Part shown: piece by piece, positions 17,173 through 24,861 of the stretch
Numbering within the stretch: the stretch's first letter is position 1
Layout of the letters: each line of letters starts with the position of its first letter
NCBI RefSeq assembly: GCF_016464705.1
Contig: NZ_JAEHOB010000027.1
Span: forward strand, 6,578 to 50,171
Source: Qaidamihabitans albus
GTDB lineage: Bacteria; Actinomycetota; Actinomycetes; Mycobacteriales; Pseudonocardiaceae
Length of the DNA: 43,594 nucleotides
Direction: 5' to 3'
Position numbers and translations under genes: made by a program
The notes under the pieces: model-generated
Databases searched by the model: none
Told to the model about the DNA's origin: nothing
Seen by the model: the letters and a program-made list of their open reading frames with translations, nothing else

Positions 17173-18564
17173 ATGCCGAACGTGGACGACGGCCCGAGGA
17201 ACGTGGTCTGGATCGTCACCGACCAGATGCGCGCACAGGCGACCGGGTACGCGGGTGACCCGAACGTCTGCACGCCGAACCTGGACCGGCTGGCGGCCGA
17301 GGGCGCGAACTTCACACGCGCCGTGTCCGGCTCGCCACTGTGCTGCCCGTTCCGCGGCGCGCTGGTCACGGGACGGTACCCGCACAACAACGGCGTGCCC
17401 GGATTCCGGGATCCGTTGCCGGAGGGCACCCCGACGCTGGCGCACGCGTTCAACGACGCCGGGTACCGGACGTGCTACATCGGCAAATGGCATCTCGACG
17501 GCGACCGGGCCGGAACGGGCGCCGCGTGGGACAACGACCAGGCGCGGATGATCCCGCCCGAGCGCCGCGGAGGGTTCACCGACTGGTGGGCCTACGAGAA
17601 CCGCAACCGTCCCTTCGACTGCCAGCTGCACACGGACTCCGGCCGCGTTCCGGAGTCCATGCCGGTCCTCGACCGGGCCGACGGTATGGAGCGCTTCCAG
17701 GTGCCGGGCTACGAGACCGACGGGCTGACGACCATGCTGCTCGACTGGCTCGGCGAGCAGACCCGCGACCGGCCCGAGCAGCCGTTCTTCGCGGTGCTTT
17801 CGGTACAGCCGCCGCACAACCCGTACACCGCGCCGGCCGAGGACATGGCCCGGCACACGCCGGGTGACGTGCGGCTGCGGCCCAATGTGCCCGCCATCCC
17901 GCGGATCACCGAGCGGGCGCAGCGGGACCTGGCCGGGTACTACGCCGCAGTCGAACGGGTCGACCACAACGTCGGCCGGATCAGGGCGGCGCTGGACGAG
18001 CTCGGGCTGACCGACAGCACCTATCTCGTGTTCCTCAGTGACCACGGCGACATGCACGGCTCGCACGGACAGTGGCGCAAGACGGGGCCGTGGGAGGAGT
18101 CGATCCGCATCCCGTTCCTTGTCGGCGGGCCCAGCCGCGAGCACCAGAACTCCAACCGGCCGGACGTGCCGGTCAACCATGTCGACATCGCGCCGACGAC
18201 ACTCGGACTGTGCGGAATACCCGTGCCAGCAGAGATGGAGGGCACTGACTACAGTCGCCTGGCCACCACCCCCGGCATCCGCCCGCCCACGTGGGAGGGC
18301 CCGCCGGACGACGCCTACCTCACCATGCCGGTGCCGACGGGCCACCCGCAGAGCGTCGACCGGGCGTGGCGCGGCATCGTGACCAGGGACAACTGGAAGT
18401 ACGTTTCCCTGGAGGGGCAACCCTGGATGCTTTTCGACCTCGACGACGATCCTTACGAGCTCGTCAACCTCGCCCACGACCCCGCGTACCACGTTGTCCG
18501 CACCGGCCTGCAGGACCGGCTCCGGCAGTGGATCGAGCGGACCGGAGACAGCCCCGAGTCGTGA
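17173..18564 (+). CDS. Type I sulfatase 4 with C-C-P-F-R active site
   Basis: A 463-residue sulfatase, last gene of the rightward operon. The active-site segment GSPLCCPFRGALVTGRYPH has Cys57-Cys58-Pro59-Phe60-Arg61: the core C-x-P-x-R needed for FGE recognition is kept, but the usual serine before arginine is phenylalanine. Other motifs are present: NVVWIVTDQMRAQATGY, CYIGKWHLDGD and YLVFLSDHGDMHGSHGQW. The DQ-type metal site resembles that of sulfatase 1. The ATG at 17173 has GAGGAGGA just upstream; a longer reading from 17143 has none. No signal peptide. Location 36 bases after sulfatase 3 supports one operon. Cys57 should still be converted, given the core motif, but this has to be considered inference. 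Confidence 0.9.
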   Translation: MPNVDDGPRNVVWIVTDQMRAQATGYAGDPNVCTPNLDRLAAEGANFTRAVSGSPLCCPFRGALVTGRYPHNNGVPGFRDPLPEGTPTLAHAFNDAGYRTCYIGKWHLDGDRAGTGAAWDNDQARMIPPERRGGFTDWWAYENRNRPFDCQLHTDSGRVPESMPVLDRADGMERFQVPGYETDGLTTMLLDWLGEQTRDRPEQPFFAVLSVQPPHNPYTAPAEDMARHTPGDVRLRPNVPAIPRITERAQRDLAGYYAAVERVDHNVGRIRAALDELGLTDSTYLVFLSDHGDMHGSHGQWRKTGPWEESIRIPFLVGGPSREHQNSNRPDVPVNHVDIAPTTLGLCGIPVPAEMEGTDYSRLATTPGIRPPTWEGPPDDAYLTMPVPTGHPQSVDRAWRGIVTRDNWKYVSLEGQPWMLFDLDDDPYELVNLAHDPAYHVVRTGLQDRLRQWIERTGDSPES

Positions 18565-18655
18565 GTCGTCAGAGCCCCGTTGGCGGAGGGCGAGCCGGGC
18601 CGGCCGATAGAGATGGTCTCGTTCGGTGTCCGCCGCTCGTGGGCGGTAGCCGGCT

Positions 18656-18777
18656 TGCCTTGTCGCGGCCGGTGATCAGAACCCGTACGTTCCCTCGGCC
18701 AGGAGTCGCGCGGTGGCAAGGCCGAAGCCGCTCCTGCCTCCTGAGACCACGGCGCCCGTGCCGTCGCATTTTCCCAT
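18656..18777 (-). pseudogene. Truncated, frameshifted short-chain dehydrogenase fragment
   Basis: From ATG at 18777 (GGAGG nine bases upstream) the reading MGKCDGTGAVVSGGRSGFGL continues to ATARLLAEGTYGF and stops at 18676. This is the Rossmann start of a classical SDR, with TGGxxGIG degraded to SGGRSGFG. The next expected segment, VLITGRDKA, appears in another frame at about 18656-18682, so one base was lost near 18683. Beyond that no SDR similarity remains before the sulfatase stop. It lies 50 bases downstream of the epimerase-like gene on the same strand and was probably its operon partner. Confidence 0.65.
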
Positions 18778-18827
18778 GTCTGATGTCCTCCGATGCGTGA
18801 GAGATGGGTTTCGAAGCGGGTGGCGGT

Positions 18828-19724
18828 TCAGGGTTGGTCGTAGTGGCCGGAGGTGATGTCCTCCAGGAGCGTGGGGCCGGTGGGGTTCCATGCGAGTAGG
18901 TCGCGGGTGATCTTGCTGGTGGCGGGGATATCGGCGGCGAGGAACCGGCCGATGAACGGGATCTCGTCGGCGATCTGCTCTGCCGGGACGGACTTCGCCG
19001 GCACGCCGAGGCGACCGGCGAGCGCTTCGGCGATGTGTCGTACGGGCACGCCGTCTTCGGCGGCGGCATGCAGGATCGTGCCGGCGGGGGCGCTCTCGAG
19101 TCCGAGCCGGACCAGGTGTGCGGCGTCGGAGCGGTGGACGGCGGGCCAGCGGTTGCCGCCCTCGCCGGGGTAGACGGAGGCTCCGCGCCGTCGGGCGGCT
19201 TGGGCGACGATGGAGATGAAGCCGTGGTCGCCTTCGCCGTGGACGGTCGGGGCGAAGCGGGCGGGGATGACGCGTACGCCCTTCCCGGTGTAGGTCAGGG
19301 CGAGGTTCTCGGCGCCGCCGCGCGGTGAGTCCGGGCCGACGGCTGGATCGGAGTCCAGCTCTGTCGCCGGGCGCCCCAGGCCGGGCATCGCGAGGCCGGC
19401 GGCGAGCATGAAGGGCCGGTCGGACCCGGCGAGGGCGTCGCTGATGGTCCGGACCGTGGCCCGTTCGGCGCGGTTGGAGATCTCGGGATGGGCCCAGTCG
19501 TGCTTGTTCGCGAGGTGGACCACGCCGTCGGCCTCCGCCGCGGCCTGGCGGATCTGGTCGAGGTCGTCGAGGTCGCCGCGGTGGACGCCCGCCCCGAGGT
19601 CCTTGATGACGGATGCCGATGCCTCGGAGCGGGCCAGCCCGGTCACCGCGTGCCCGGCGGCGATGAGTTCGGCGACGACGGCGCGGCCGATGAATCCGGA
19701 TGCTCCGGTGACGAAGACGTGCAT
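18828..19724 (-). CDS. NAD(P)-dependent epimerase/dehydratase-like SDR
   Basis: A 298-residue extended or atypical SDR. The nucleotide-binding motif is MHVFVTGASGFIGRAVVAEL at the N-terminus, with DLDDLDQI after the second strand and GVVHLANKHD in the core. The usual active-site Tyr-x-x-x-Lys is not obvious: the expected region reads ENLALTYTGKGVRV, where Tyr-Thr-Gly-Lys differs in spacing, so it may be a non-catalytic or atypical member. Similar proteins are annotated as NAD(P)H-binding epimerases of unknown substrate. The start at 19724 has GGGAG about 12 bases upstream. It diverges from a TetR gene across two palindromes and is presumably repressed by that protein. Confidence 0.82.
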   Translation of the reverse strand: MHVFVTGASGFIGRAVVAELIAAGHAVTGLARSEASASVIKDLGAGVHRGDLDDLDQIRQAAAEADGVVHLANKHDWAHPEISNRAERATVRTISDALAGSDRPFMLAAGLAMPGLGRPATELDSDPAVGPDSPRGGAENLALTYTGKGVRVIPARFAPTVHGEGDHGFISIVAQAARRRGASVYPGEGGNRWPAVHRSDAAHLVRLGLESAPAGTILHAAAEDGVPVRHIAEALAGRLGVPAKSVPAEQIADEIPFIGRFLAADIPATSKITRDLLAWNPTGPTLLEDITSGHYDQP

Positions 19725-19739
19725 GGGTGCTCATTCTCC

Positions 19740-19770
19740 CTCGCTGATGTCAGAGGCTGACATCAGCGAG
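19740..19770. promoter_or_regulatory. TetR-type operator O1, 14-bp perfect arms
   Basis: CTCGCTGATGTCAG and CTGACATCAGCGAG are perfect inverted repeats separated by AGG. It lies in the 103-base gap between the leftward SDR gene and the rightward TetR gene and is closest to the SDR start. Confidence 0.8.
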
Positions 19771-19778
19771 CATAGCCT

Positions 19779-19799
19779 TGATGTCAGCCTCTGTCATCA
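19779..19799. promoter_or_regulatory. TetR-type operator O2, imperfect copy of O1
   Basis: TGATGTCAG, the spacer CCT and CTGTCATCA repeat the core of O1, with one mismatched pair. Its centre is 34 bp from that of O1, close to three helical turns. A possible -10 for the TetR gene, TAAGAT at 19816-19821, follows it and ends seven bases before the ATG, which would give a leaderless transcript. Confidence 0.7.
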
Positions 19800-19827
19800 C
19801 TTGGCTCGGTCCGGTTAAGATGCGGGC

Positions 19828-20406
19828 ATGGCACGTTGGGCACCTGGGGCGTCAGATCGTCTGCAGCGGGCGGCGATGGAACTGTTCGCCGAGGGCGGCT
19901 TCGAGGCGACGACGGTGGCCGGGATTGCCGAACGGGCCGGGGTGACCGAGCGGACGTTCTTCCGGCACTTCGCGGACAAGCGTGAGGTGCTGTTCGCCGG
20001 CGAGGGGCAGCTCGAGGCGGTCCTCGTGGACGCGATCGCCGGCGCACCGGCAGACGCGTCCCTTGCCGACCTGGTCGTCGCGGCGCTTGCCGCCGTGGGA
20101 GGGGCCCTGCAGGACGTGCGTGGTCGCGACTTCGCCCGCGTACGGAACGAGATCATCACCGCGAACGAGCAGCTGCAGGAGCGGGAACTGCTCAAGCTGG
20201 CGAAACTCTCCCACGCCGTGACCGCCGCGCTCCTCGACCGCGGAGTGGCGGACGTGCCCGCGCGCCTGGCCGGCGATCTCGTCGTGTCCGTGTTCAGCAC
20301 CGCCTTCGCCCGGTGGATCGCTCCCGATCAGACCCGTGACCTGGTCGAGCTGCAACGCGAGGGTCTTGCTGCGATCAGCGAACTGACACGCGTCGAGACC
20401 GTGTGA
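19828..20406 (+). CDS. TetR-family regulator of the divergent SDR gene
   Basis: A 192-residue TetR/AcrR-type protein. The DNA-binding domain spans about residues 10-55 (AAMELFAEGGFEATTVAGIA, then RAGVTERTFFRHFADKREVL), followed by helices of a ligand domain with a typical C-terminal pattern (DLVVSVFSTAFARWI). The ATG at 19828 has no clear ribosome binding site, consistent with a leaderless message. Two matching palindromes upstream make autoregulation and repression of the leftward SDR gene likely. In related arrangements such TetR proteins control a single oxidoreductase and respond to a xenobiotic; no inducer can be named here. Confidence 0.88.
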   Translation: MARWAPGASDRLQRAAMELFAEGGFEATTVAGIAERAGVTERTFFRHFADKREVLFAGEGQLEAVLVDAIAGAPADASLADLVVAALAAVGGALQDVRGRDFARVRNEIITANEQLQERELLKLAKLSHAVTAALLDRGVADVPARLAGDLVVSVFSTAFARWIAPDQTRDLVELQREGLAAISELTRVETV

Positions 20407-20522
20407 CGGCGGTGCCCCGAGTCCACACCGGGTCGGCGATGCCGGGGGACTCCGGTGTCGAGGGCGCAGCCGGCTGCGCTTCCCACGGCACGCCGCGGTC
20501 CACCTCGTTGGTGCGTGCCAGT

Positions 20523-20548
20523 CGTCAGACTTGTACAAGATTCTGACG
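20523..20548. promoter_or_regulatory. Nested palindrome upstream of the PaaX-like gene
   Basis: Outer arms CGTCAGA and TCTGACG are perfect over seven bases with a 12-base interval that contains the perfect palindrome CTTGTACAAG (20530-20539), its centre offset by one base. It lies about 137 bases before the PaaX-like start in a 278-base gap that holds no gene. TTGTAC inside it could be a -35. It is a candidate operator for the PaaX-like protein or another regulator; I see no copy before the transporter gene. Confidence 0.5.
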
Positions 20549-20684
20549 GCCGTCGCGAAGATGTGGCACATTGAGACCCTGGCAGTCGGGGGGAATCTAT
20601 GTCAATCGAACGTCGGCCGCACGGAGACTGAGTCGTGTCAGCCCGGTGGCTGGCACACTGGTCGAAAGATTCCGGAGGTGGTTC

Positions 20685-21509
20685 GTGAAGGCCCGCTCGC
20701 TCGTGTTCGACCTGTTCGGCGACTATCTGCGCTACCGGGGCGGCGAGGTGCGCCTGCGGCACCTGGTCGCTCTCATGGGATGGTTCGACGTCCCGGAGGC
20801 CACCGTCCGCGTGGTGGTCACGCGGCTGCGCAAAGAGGGCTGGCTGAGCAGCAGGCGGGAGGGCCGGGAAACCGTCTATGCCCTGACCGATGCGGCCTGG
20901 AAGCTGCTGGACGAGGGCCGTGACCGGATCTTCAACCGGGCGCGCGGCCCGTGGGACGGCCAGTGGCACATGGTGCTGTACTCGGTTCCCGAGTCCGAGC
21001 GTGGCGTCCGCGAGCAACTGCGGAAGAAGCTGGCCTGGTTCGGGTTCGGTCCGCTGTCGGCGTCGGTGTGGCTCAGTCCGCACGACCGCACCGACCTGGT
21101 GCGCGAGGCCTTCGCCGAGGAGCCGGCCGTGCGGCTGGACATCTTCCGGTCCCGCTCGGTCGGCCTGGAGGCCGACCGGGACATCGCGGCACGTGCCTGG
21201 GACCTCGGCCAGCTCGACCGTGACTACGCCGAGTTGCTGCACGAGTACCGGCCCCGGCTCAGCCGCTATCGGGCCGGAGGACTCGGCGGATCCGACGCAC
21301 TGGCGGAACGCATGCGGCTCGTGCAGGACTACCGCAGGTTCCCGTTCCGGGACCCGGATCTGCCGCCGGAGCTGCTGCCGGAGGGCTGGCACGGGCGCCA
21401 GGCGCACGAGGTCTTCCTGGAGGCACACGGTCTTCTCCGGGGTGCCGCGGAGGGGAGCGTGGACGAGCTGATCGGTGCGGACGGACCGGTGGCCGAGAAG
21501 GCGGGCTGA
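20685..21509 (+). CDS. PaaX-family transcriptional regulator, probably of the salicylate cluster
   Basis: A 274-residue PaaX-type repressor. Residues 1-70 form the winged helix (FDLFGDYLRYRGGEVRLRHL, then VPEATVRVVVTRLRKEGWLS). The central domain has WDGQWHMVLYSVPESERGVR and LSASVWLSPHD, typical of PaaX, and a C-terminal domain follows. The GTG start at 20685 has GGAGG six bases upstream; a longer reading from 20571 adds 38 residues without support. PaaX of Escherichia coli senses phenylacetyl-CoA. The pathway directly downstream runs through an aryl-CoA thioester, so salicylyl-CoA is a logical inducer here, but this is inference. It is 105 bases upstream of the transporter gene in the same direction. 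Confidence 0.87.
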   Translation: MKARSLVFDLFGDYLRYRGGEVRLRHLVALMGWFDVPEATVRVVVTRLRKEGWLSSRREGRETVYALTDAAWKLLDEGRDRIFNRARGPWDGQWHMVLYSVPESERGVREQLRKKLAWFGFGPLSASVWLSPHDRTDLVREAFAEEPAVRLDIFRSRSVGLEADRDIAARAWDLGQLDRDYAELLHEYRPRLSRYRAGGLGGSDALAERMRLVQDYRRFPFRDPDLPPELLPEGWHGRQAHEVFLEAHGLLRGAAEGSVDELIGADGPVAEKAG

Positions 21510-21527
21510 CGAAATAGTTCCACTTTC

Positions 21528-21557
21528 TAGACGGTCGTCGGATCGATGTTGTAACTT
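21528..21557 (+). promoter_or_regulatory. Candidate promoter of the salicylate operon
   Basis: TAGACG (21528-21533) and TAACTT (21552-21557) are separated by 18 bases and lie in the 105-base gap between the PaaX-like gene and the transporter gene. This is the only good -35/-10 pair I see there. It has not been weighed against a matrix. Confidence 0.35.
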
Positions 21558-21614
21558 GAGCCAGGACGCTTCGCCATGTGGTGTTGCGTGGGTTCAACGA
21601 GGAGCGTGGTGCTC

Positions 21615-22967
21615 ATGTCAGTGCCGACTGACACGCCTCATCGATCCGGTCTCGTCGTCGTGGGGCTGTGCTTCCTGACGATCGTCTTCGACGGTTACGA
21701 CCTCATCGTCTACGGCTCGGCGGTGCCGGGCCTGCTCGCCGAGCCAGGGTGGGGACTGGGGCCTGCCCAAGCCGGTGCCATCGGCAGTTACGCGCTGGTG
21801 GGAATGCTCATCGGCGCGTTGAGCGCAGGCGCGCTCACCGACGTGGTGGGGCGGCGACGAATCATGCTGGCCGGCATCACCTGGTTCTCGGCGCTGATGG
21901 TGGCCTGCGCGCTCGCGCCGAGCCCGTGGCTGCTCGGCCTGTTCCGCTTCCTGGCCGGGCTCGGCCTCGGCGGTGTCATTCCCAGTGCCATCGCGCTGAC
22001 CGTCGAGTACGCACCGCGCGGGCGGCGCCAGCTGTACAACGCGCTCATGTTCGTCGGCTACTCGGTCGGCGGCGTGCTGGCGGCGGTGTGTGCCCTCGCG
22101 CTGGCCGCCGACCACGGATGGCGGCCCCTGATGGCGATCGGTGCCGCGCCGCTGGTCATCGTGCTGCCGCTGGCCTGGCGCTTCCTGCCGGAGTCCGTCG
22201 GATACCTGATGGGCAAGGGCCGGTACGACGAGGCGCGCCGGCTTGCCCGGCGTTACGGGATCGCGATCGACCCGGTGCGCCAGGAGACCTCCGCGACGGC
22301 AACGGCGCGAACCGATCCCGGCGGGCCGACGGCGTTGTTCCGCGACGGCAGGCTGGCCGCGACCCTGCTGTTCGGCCTCGCGAGTTTCTGCGGGCTGCTG
22401 CTCGTCTACGGGCTCAACACGTGGCTGCCGCAGCTCATGCGCGAGGCGGGCTACCCGCTCGGGTCGGCGCTGACCTTCCTGCTCGTGCTCAACCTCGGCG
22501 CGATCGTCGGGACACTCGTCGCGTCCGTGCTGGCCGACCGGTTCGGCCCCAAGCCGGTCACCGTCACGGCGTTTCTGCTCGCCGCGTTGTGCCTCGTGGT
22601 CCTCAGCCAGCGGGTCGGCACGGGGTTGCTGTTCGCGGCGGTCGGTGTGGCGGGGCTGGGCAGTGTCGGCACCCAGATCCTCGTCAACGGCTACGTGGCG
22701 GTGCACTATCCCGCCCCGATCCGCGCCACGGCCCTGGGCTGGGCACTGGGTGTCGGCAGGGCCGGGGCGATCGTCGGACCGCTGTTCGGCGGCTGGGTGC
22801 TGGCCTCCGGCATCGGGTTCGAGTGGAACTTCTACGGCTTCGCCGTCCCCGCACTGGCCGGTGCGCTGCTCGTCGGCCTCGTGCCACGGGCGGGCCGGAC
22901 GGACCACGCATCCGCGGTCGGCGACTCGCGGGCGCACGAGGCGACCAAGGAGGGAATGACGACATGA
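21615..22967 (+). CDS. Aromatic acid:H+ symporter family MFS transporter
   Basis: A 450-residue membrane protein with about twelve hydrophobic segments in two halves. The first segment carries FDGYDLIVYGSAVP, the DGYD signature of the aromatic acid:H+ symporter (AAHS) family, and the loop between helices 2 and 3 reads GALTDVVGRRRIM, the major-facilitator motif. The central loop contains RRYGIAIDPVRQ. AAHS proteins import benzoates, hydroxybenzoates or gentisate. Salicylate or gentisate is expected here because the next genes degrade them. The start at 21615 is preceded by GAGGAG at 21599-21604; GTG at 21609 is an alternative. Its stop overlaps the dioxygenase start (ATGA). Confidence 0.9.
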   Translation: MSVPTDTPHRSGLVVVGLCFLTIVFDGYDLIVYGSAVPGLLAEPGWGLGPAQAGAIGSYALVGMLIGALSAGALTDVVGRRRIMLAGITWFSALMVACALAPSPWLLGLFRFLAGLGLGGVIPSAIALTVEYAPRGRRQLYNALMFVGYSVGGVLAAVCALALAADHGWRPLMAIGAAPLVIVLPLAWRFLPESVGYLMGKGRYDEARRLARRYGIAIDPVRQETSATATARTDPGGPTALFRDGRLAATLLFGLASFCGLLLVYGLNTWLPQLMREAGYPLGSALTFLLVLNLGAIVGTLVASVLADRFGPKPVTVTAFLLAALCLVVLSQRVGTGLLFAAVGVAGLGSVGTQILVNGYVAVHYPAPIRATALGWALGVGRAGAIVGPLFGGWVLASGIGFEWNFYGFAVPALAGALLVGLVPRAGRTDHASAVGDSRAHEATKEGMTT

Positions 22968-24052
22968 GCACGGCATCCGTTCCGGAGATCACCGCCGAGG
23001 AACAGGCGCAGCTCGACGAGCTGCACGCGGCCTTCGACGCGGCGAGCATGGTTCCGCTGTGGACAGAGATCGGCGGCTTGATGCCGACATCCCCCCGCCC
23101 GGACGCGGTGCCCGCGCTGTGGCGCTGGTCCACCCTGCTGCCCCTGGCGGAGCGCGCAGGTGAGCTGGTTCCCGTAGGCCGCGGGGGAGAGCGGCGTGCG
23201 ATCGCGCTCAGCAACCCCGGGCTTGCGGGCACTCCGTACGCCACCCCGACGCTGTGGGCCGCGATCCAGTACCTCGGCCCGCGCGAGGAAGCCCCCGCGC
23301 ACCGGCACACCCAGACGGCGTTCCGGTTCGTCGTCGACGGCGAAGGCGTATGGACGAACGTGGAGGGCGATCCGGTCGCCATGCGACGGGGCGACCTGCT
23401 CCTGACCCCCGGAATGCACTTTCACGAACACCACAACACGGCCGACCGCCCGATGGCCTGGATCGACGGACTCGACATCCCGCTGGTCCGCTACCTCGAC
23501 GCCGGCTTCTTCGAGTTCGGCCCGGACGAGCTGTCCACGAAGGACACACCGCCGACCTCGCGGAACGAGCGGCTGTGGGCCCATCCCGGCCTCGCGCCGG
23601 TCGGTGCCCCGGGGCCGAAGGCTTCACCGCTCATGGCCTACCGCTGGGAGCACACCGATGCCGCGCTGCGGGCTCAGCTGGAACTGGAGGACGAGGGGTA
23701 TCCGGGCGTGGTCGAGCCGGGGCACGCGGCCGTCCGGTTCACCAACCCCGCCACGGCAGGCGACTGCCTGTCCACCATCCGCTGCGAGATGCACCGGCTC
23801 CGGGCGGGAGCCCGGACGGCCCCGGTGCGCCTTGCCGGGTCGGCCGTGTGGCAGGTCTTCGAGGGCTCCGGGGTGGTGACAATCGGCGATGAGCGCTACG
23901 AGGTCGCCAAGGGCGACGTGTTCGCCGTGCCGTCCTGGGCGCCGCTCTCCCTGCACAGCGAGGCCGGTCTGGACGCGTTCCGCTTCTCCGACGAGCCCGT
24001 GTTCGAGGCGCTGCGCCTTGCCCGCACCACCCGAGAGGATGTCACCGCGTGA
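22964..24052 (+). CDS. sdgD: Gentisate 1,2-dioxygenase
   Basis: A 362-residue bicupin Fe(II) enzyme that opens the ring of gentisate to maleylpyruvate. The first cupin has APAHRHTQTAFRFVVDGEG, with His113 and His115 as metal ligands, and TPGMHFHEHHN downstream with a further histidine. The second cupin (about 280-350) ends in GDVFAVPSWAPLSLH. Length fits bacterial gentisate dioxygenases (340-380). The start ATG 22964 follows AAGGAGGG by nine bases and overlaps the transporter stop. The gene arrangement with the CoA hydroxylase and AMP ligase parallels the Streptomyces WA46 sdg cluster, in which SdgD has this activity. Confidence 0.93.
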   Translation: MSTASVPEITAEEQAQLDELHAAFDAASMVPLWTEIGGLMPTSPRPDAVPALWRWSTLLPLAERAGELVPVGRGGERRAIALSNPGLAGTPYATPTLWAAIQYLGPREEAPAHRHTQTAFRFVVDGEGVWTNVEGDPVAMRRGDLLLTPGMHFHEHHNTADRPMAWIDGLDIPLVRYLDAGFFEFGPDELSTKDTPPTSRNERLWAHPGLAPVGAPGPKASPLMAYRWEHTDAALRAQLELEDEGYPGVVEPGHAAVRFTNPATAGDCLSTIRCEMHRLRAGARTAPVRLAGSAVWQVFEGSGVVTIGDERYEVAKGDVFAVPSWAPLSLHSEAGLDAFRFSDEPVFEALRLARTTREDVTA

Positions 24053-24861
24053 AGCTCGCCACCATTCGTACCGCCTCCGGCAGCGCCGCCGTGCGGGTCG
24101 ATGCCGACGCCGCCGTGGAGGTCGGGGCACCCGATCTCGGCGTGTTCCTTGCCGACGCCGACTGGAGGATCAAGGCCGAGCGCGCCGACGGCCCGCGTCA
24201 CGGCCTGGCGGCGCTGGAGTACGCCCCGGTCGTGCCAAGGCCGGAGAAGATCTTCTGCGTCGGGCTCAACTACCGCACGCACATCCTCGAAATGGGGCGG
24301 GAACTGCCGGAGCACCCGGCGCTGTTCGCGAAGTTCGCGCGTGCCCTGGTCGGTGCGCACGATCCGGTGGCGCTGCCCTCGGGTTCGGAGCAGGTGGACT
24401 GGGAGGCCGAGCTCGGGGTGGTCATCGGCGCCGAGGTCCGGCACGCGACCCCGGAGCAGGCGGCCGCGGCGATCGCAGGCTACACCGTCGTCAACGACGT
24501 CACGGCCCGCGACTTCCAGTACCGGTCGGTGCAGTGGTTGCAGGGCAAGACCTTCGAGCGCAGCACCCCGGTCGGTCCGTGGCTGGTGACCGATGCGGAG
24601 CCGGGGGCGATCACCTGCGTCGTCGACGATGACGTCGTGCAGAAGGCGGACACCGCCGACCTCGTGTTCGGTCCGGCGGCATTGGTGGCCTACATCTCCC
24701 GGATCGTCACGCTCGTGCCCGGTGACCTGATCGCCACCGGCACGCCTGGCGGGGTGGGGCACGCCCGCAAGCCACCGCGCTACCTCACCGAGGGTTCGCG
24801 GCTGACCACCCGTGTCGAAGGCGTCGGCGAGCTGCGCAACACCATGACCAGGGAGCGCTGA
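24049..24861 (+). CDS. Fumarylacetoacetate hydrolase-family protein, likely fumarylpyruvate hydrolase
   Basis: A 270-residue FAH-fold protein. Visible motifs are KIFCVGLNYRTHILEMG, the acidic metal site DWEAELGVVIGAEV, YTVVNDVTARDFQ, and the C-terminal PGDLIATGTPGGVG. All metal-binding acidic residues expected of the family are in place. In a gentisate pathway this protein hydrolyses fumarylpyruvate (after isomerisation) or maleylpyruvate to a C4 acid and pyruvate. The presence of a maleylpyruvate isomerase gene in the same operon favours fumarylpyruvate. The GTG start at 24049 overlaps the dioxygenase stop, and the stop touches the next start, so translation is coupled. Confidence 0.9.
   Translation: MKLATIRTASGSAAVRVDADAAVEVGAPDLGVFLADADWRIKAERADGPRHGLAALEYAPVVPRPEKIFCVGLNYRTHILEMGRELPEHPALFAKFARALVGAHDPVALPSGSEQVDWEAELGVVIGAEVRHATPEQAAAAIAGYTVVNDVTARDFQYRSVQWLQGKTFERSTPVGPWLVTDAEPGAITCVVDDDVVQKADTADLVFGPAALVAYISRIVTLVPGDLIATGTPGGVGHARKPPRYLTEGSRLTTRVEGVGELRNTMTRER

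Noticed and set aside
21618-22976. 452-codon minus-strand reading opposite the MFS transporter
   Set aside because: Composition is extreme in Arg, Gln, Glu and His with no motif. The plus strand encodes an evident AAHS transporter.
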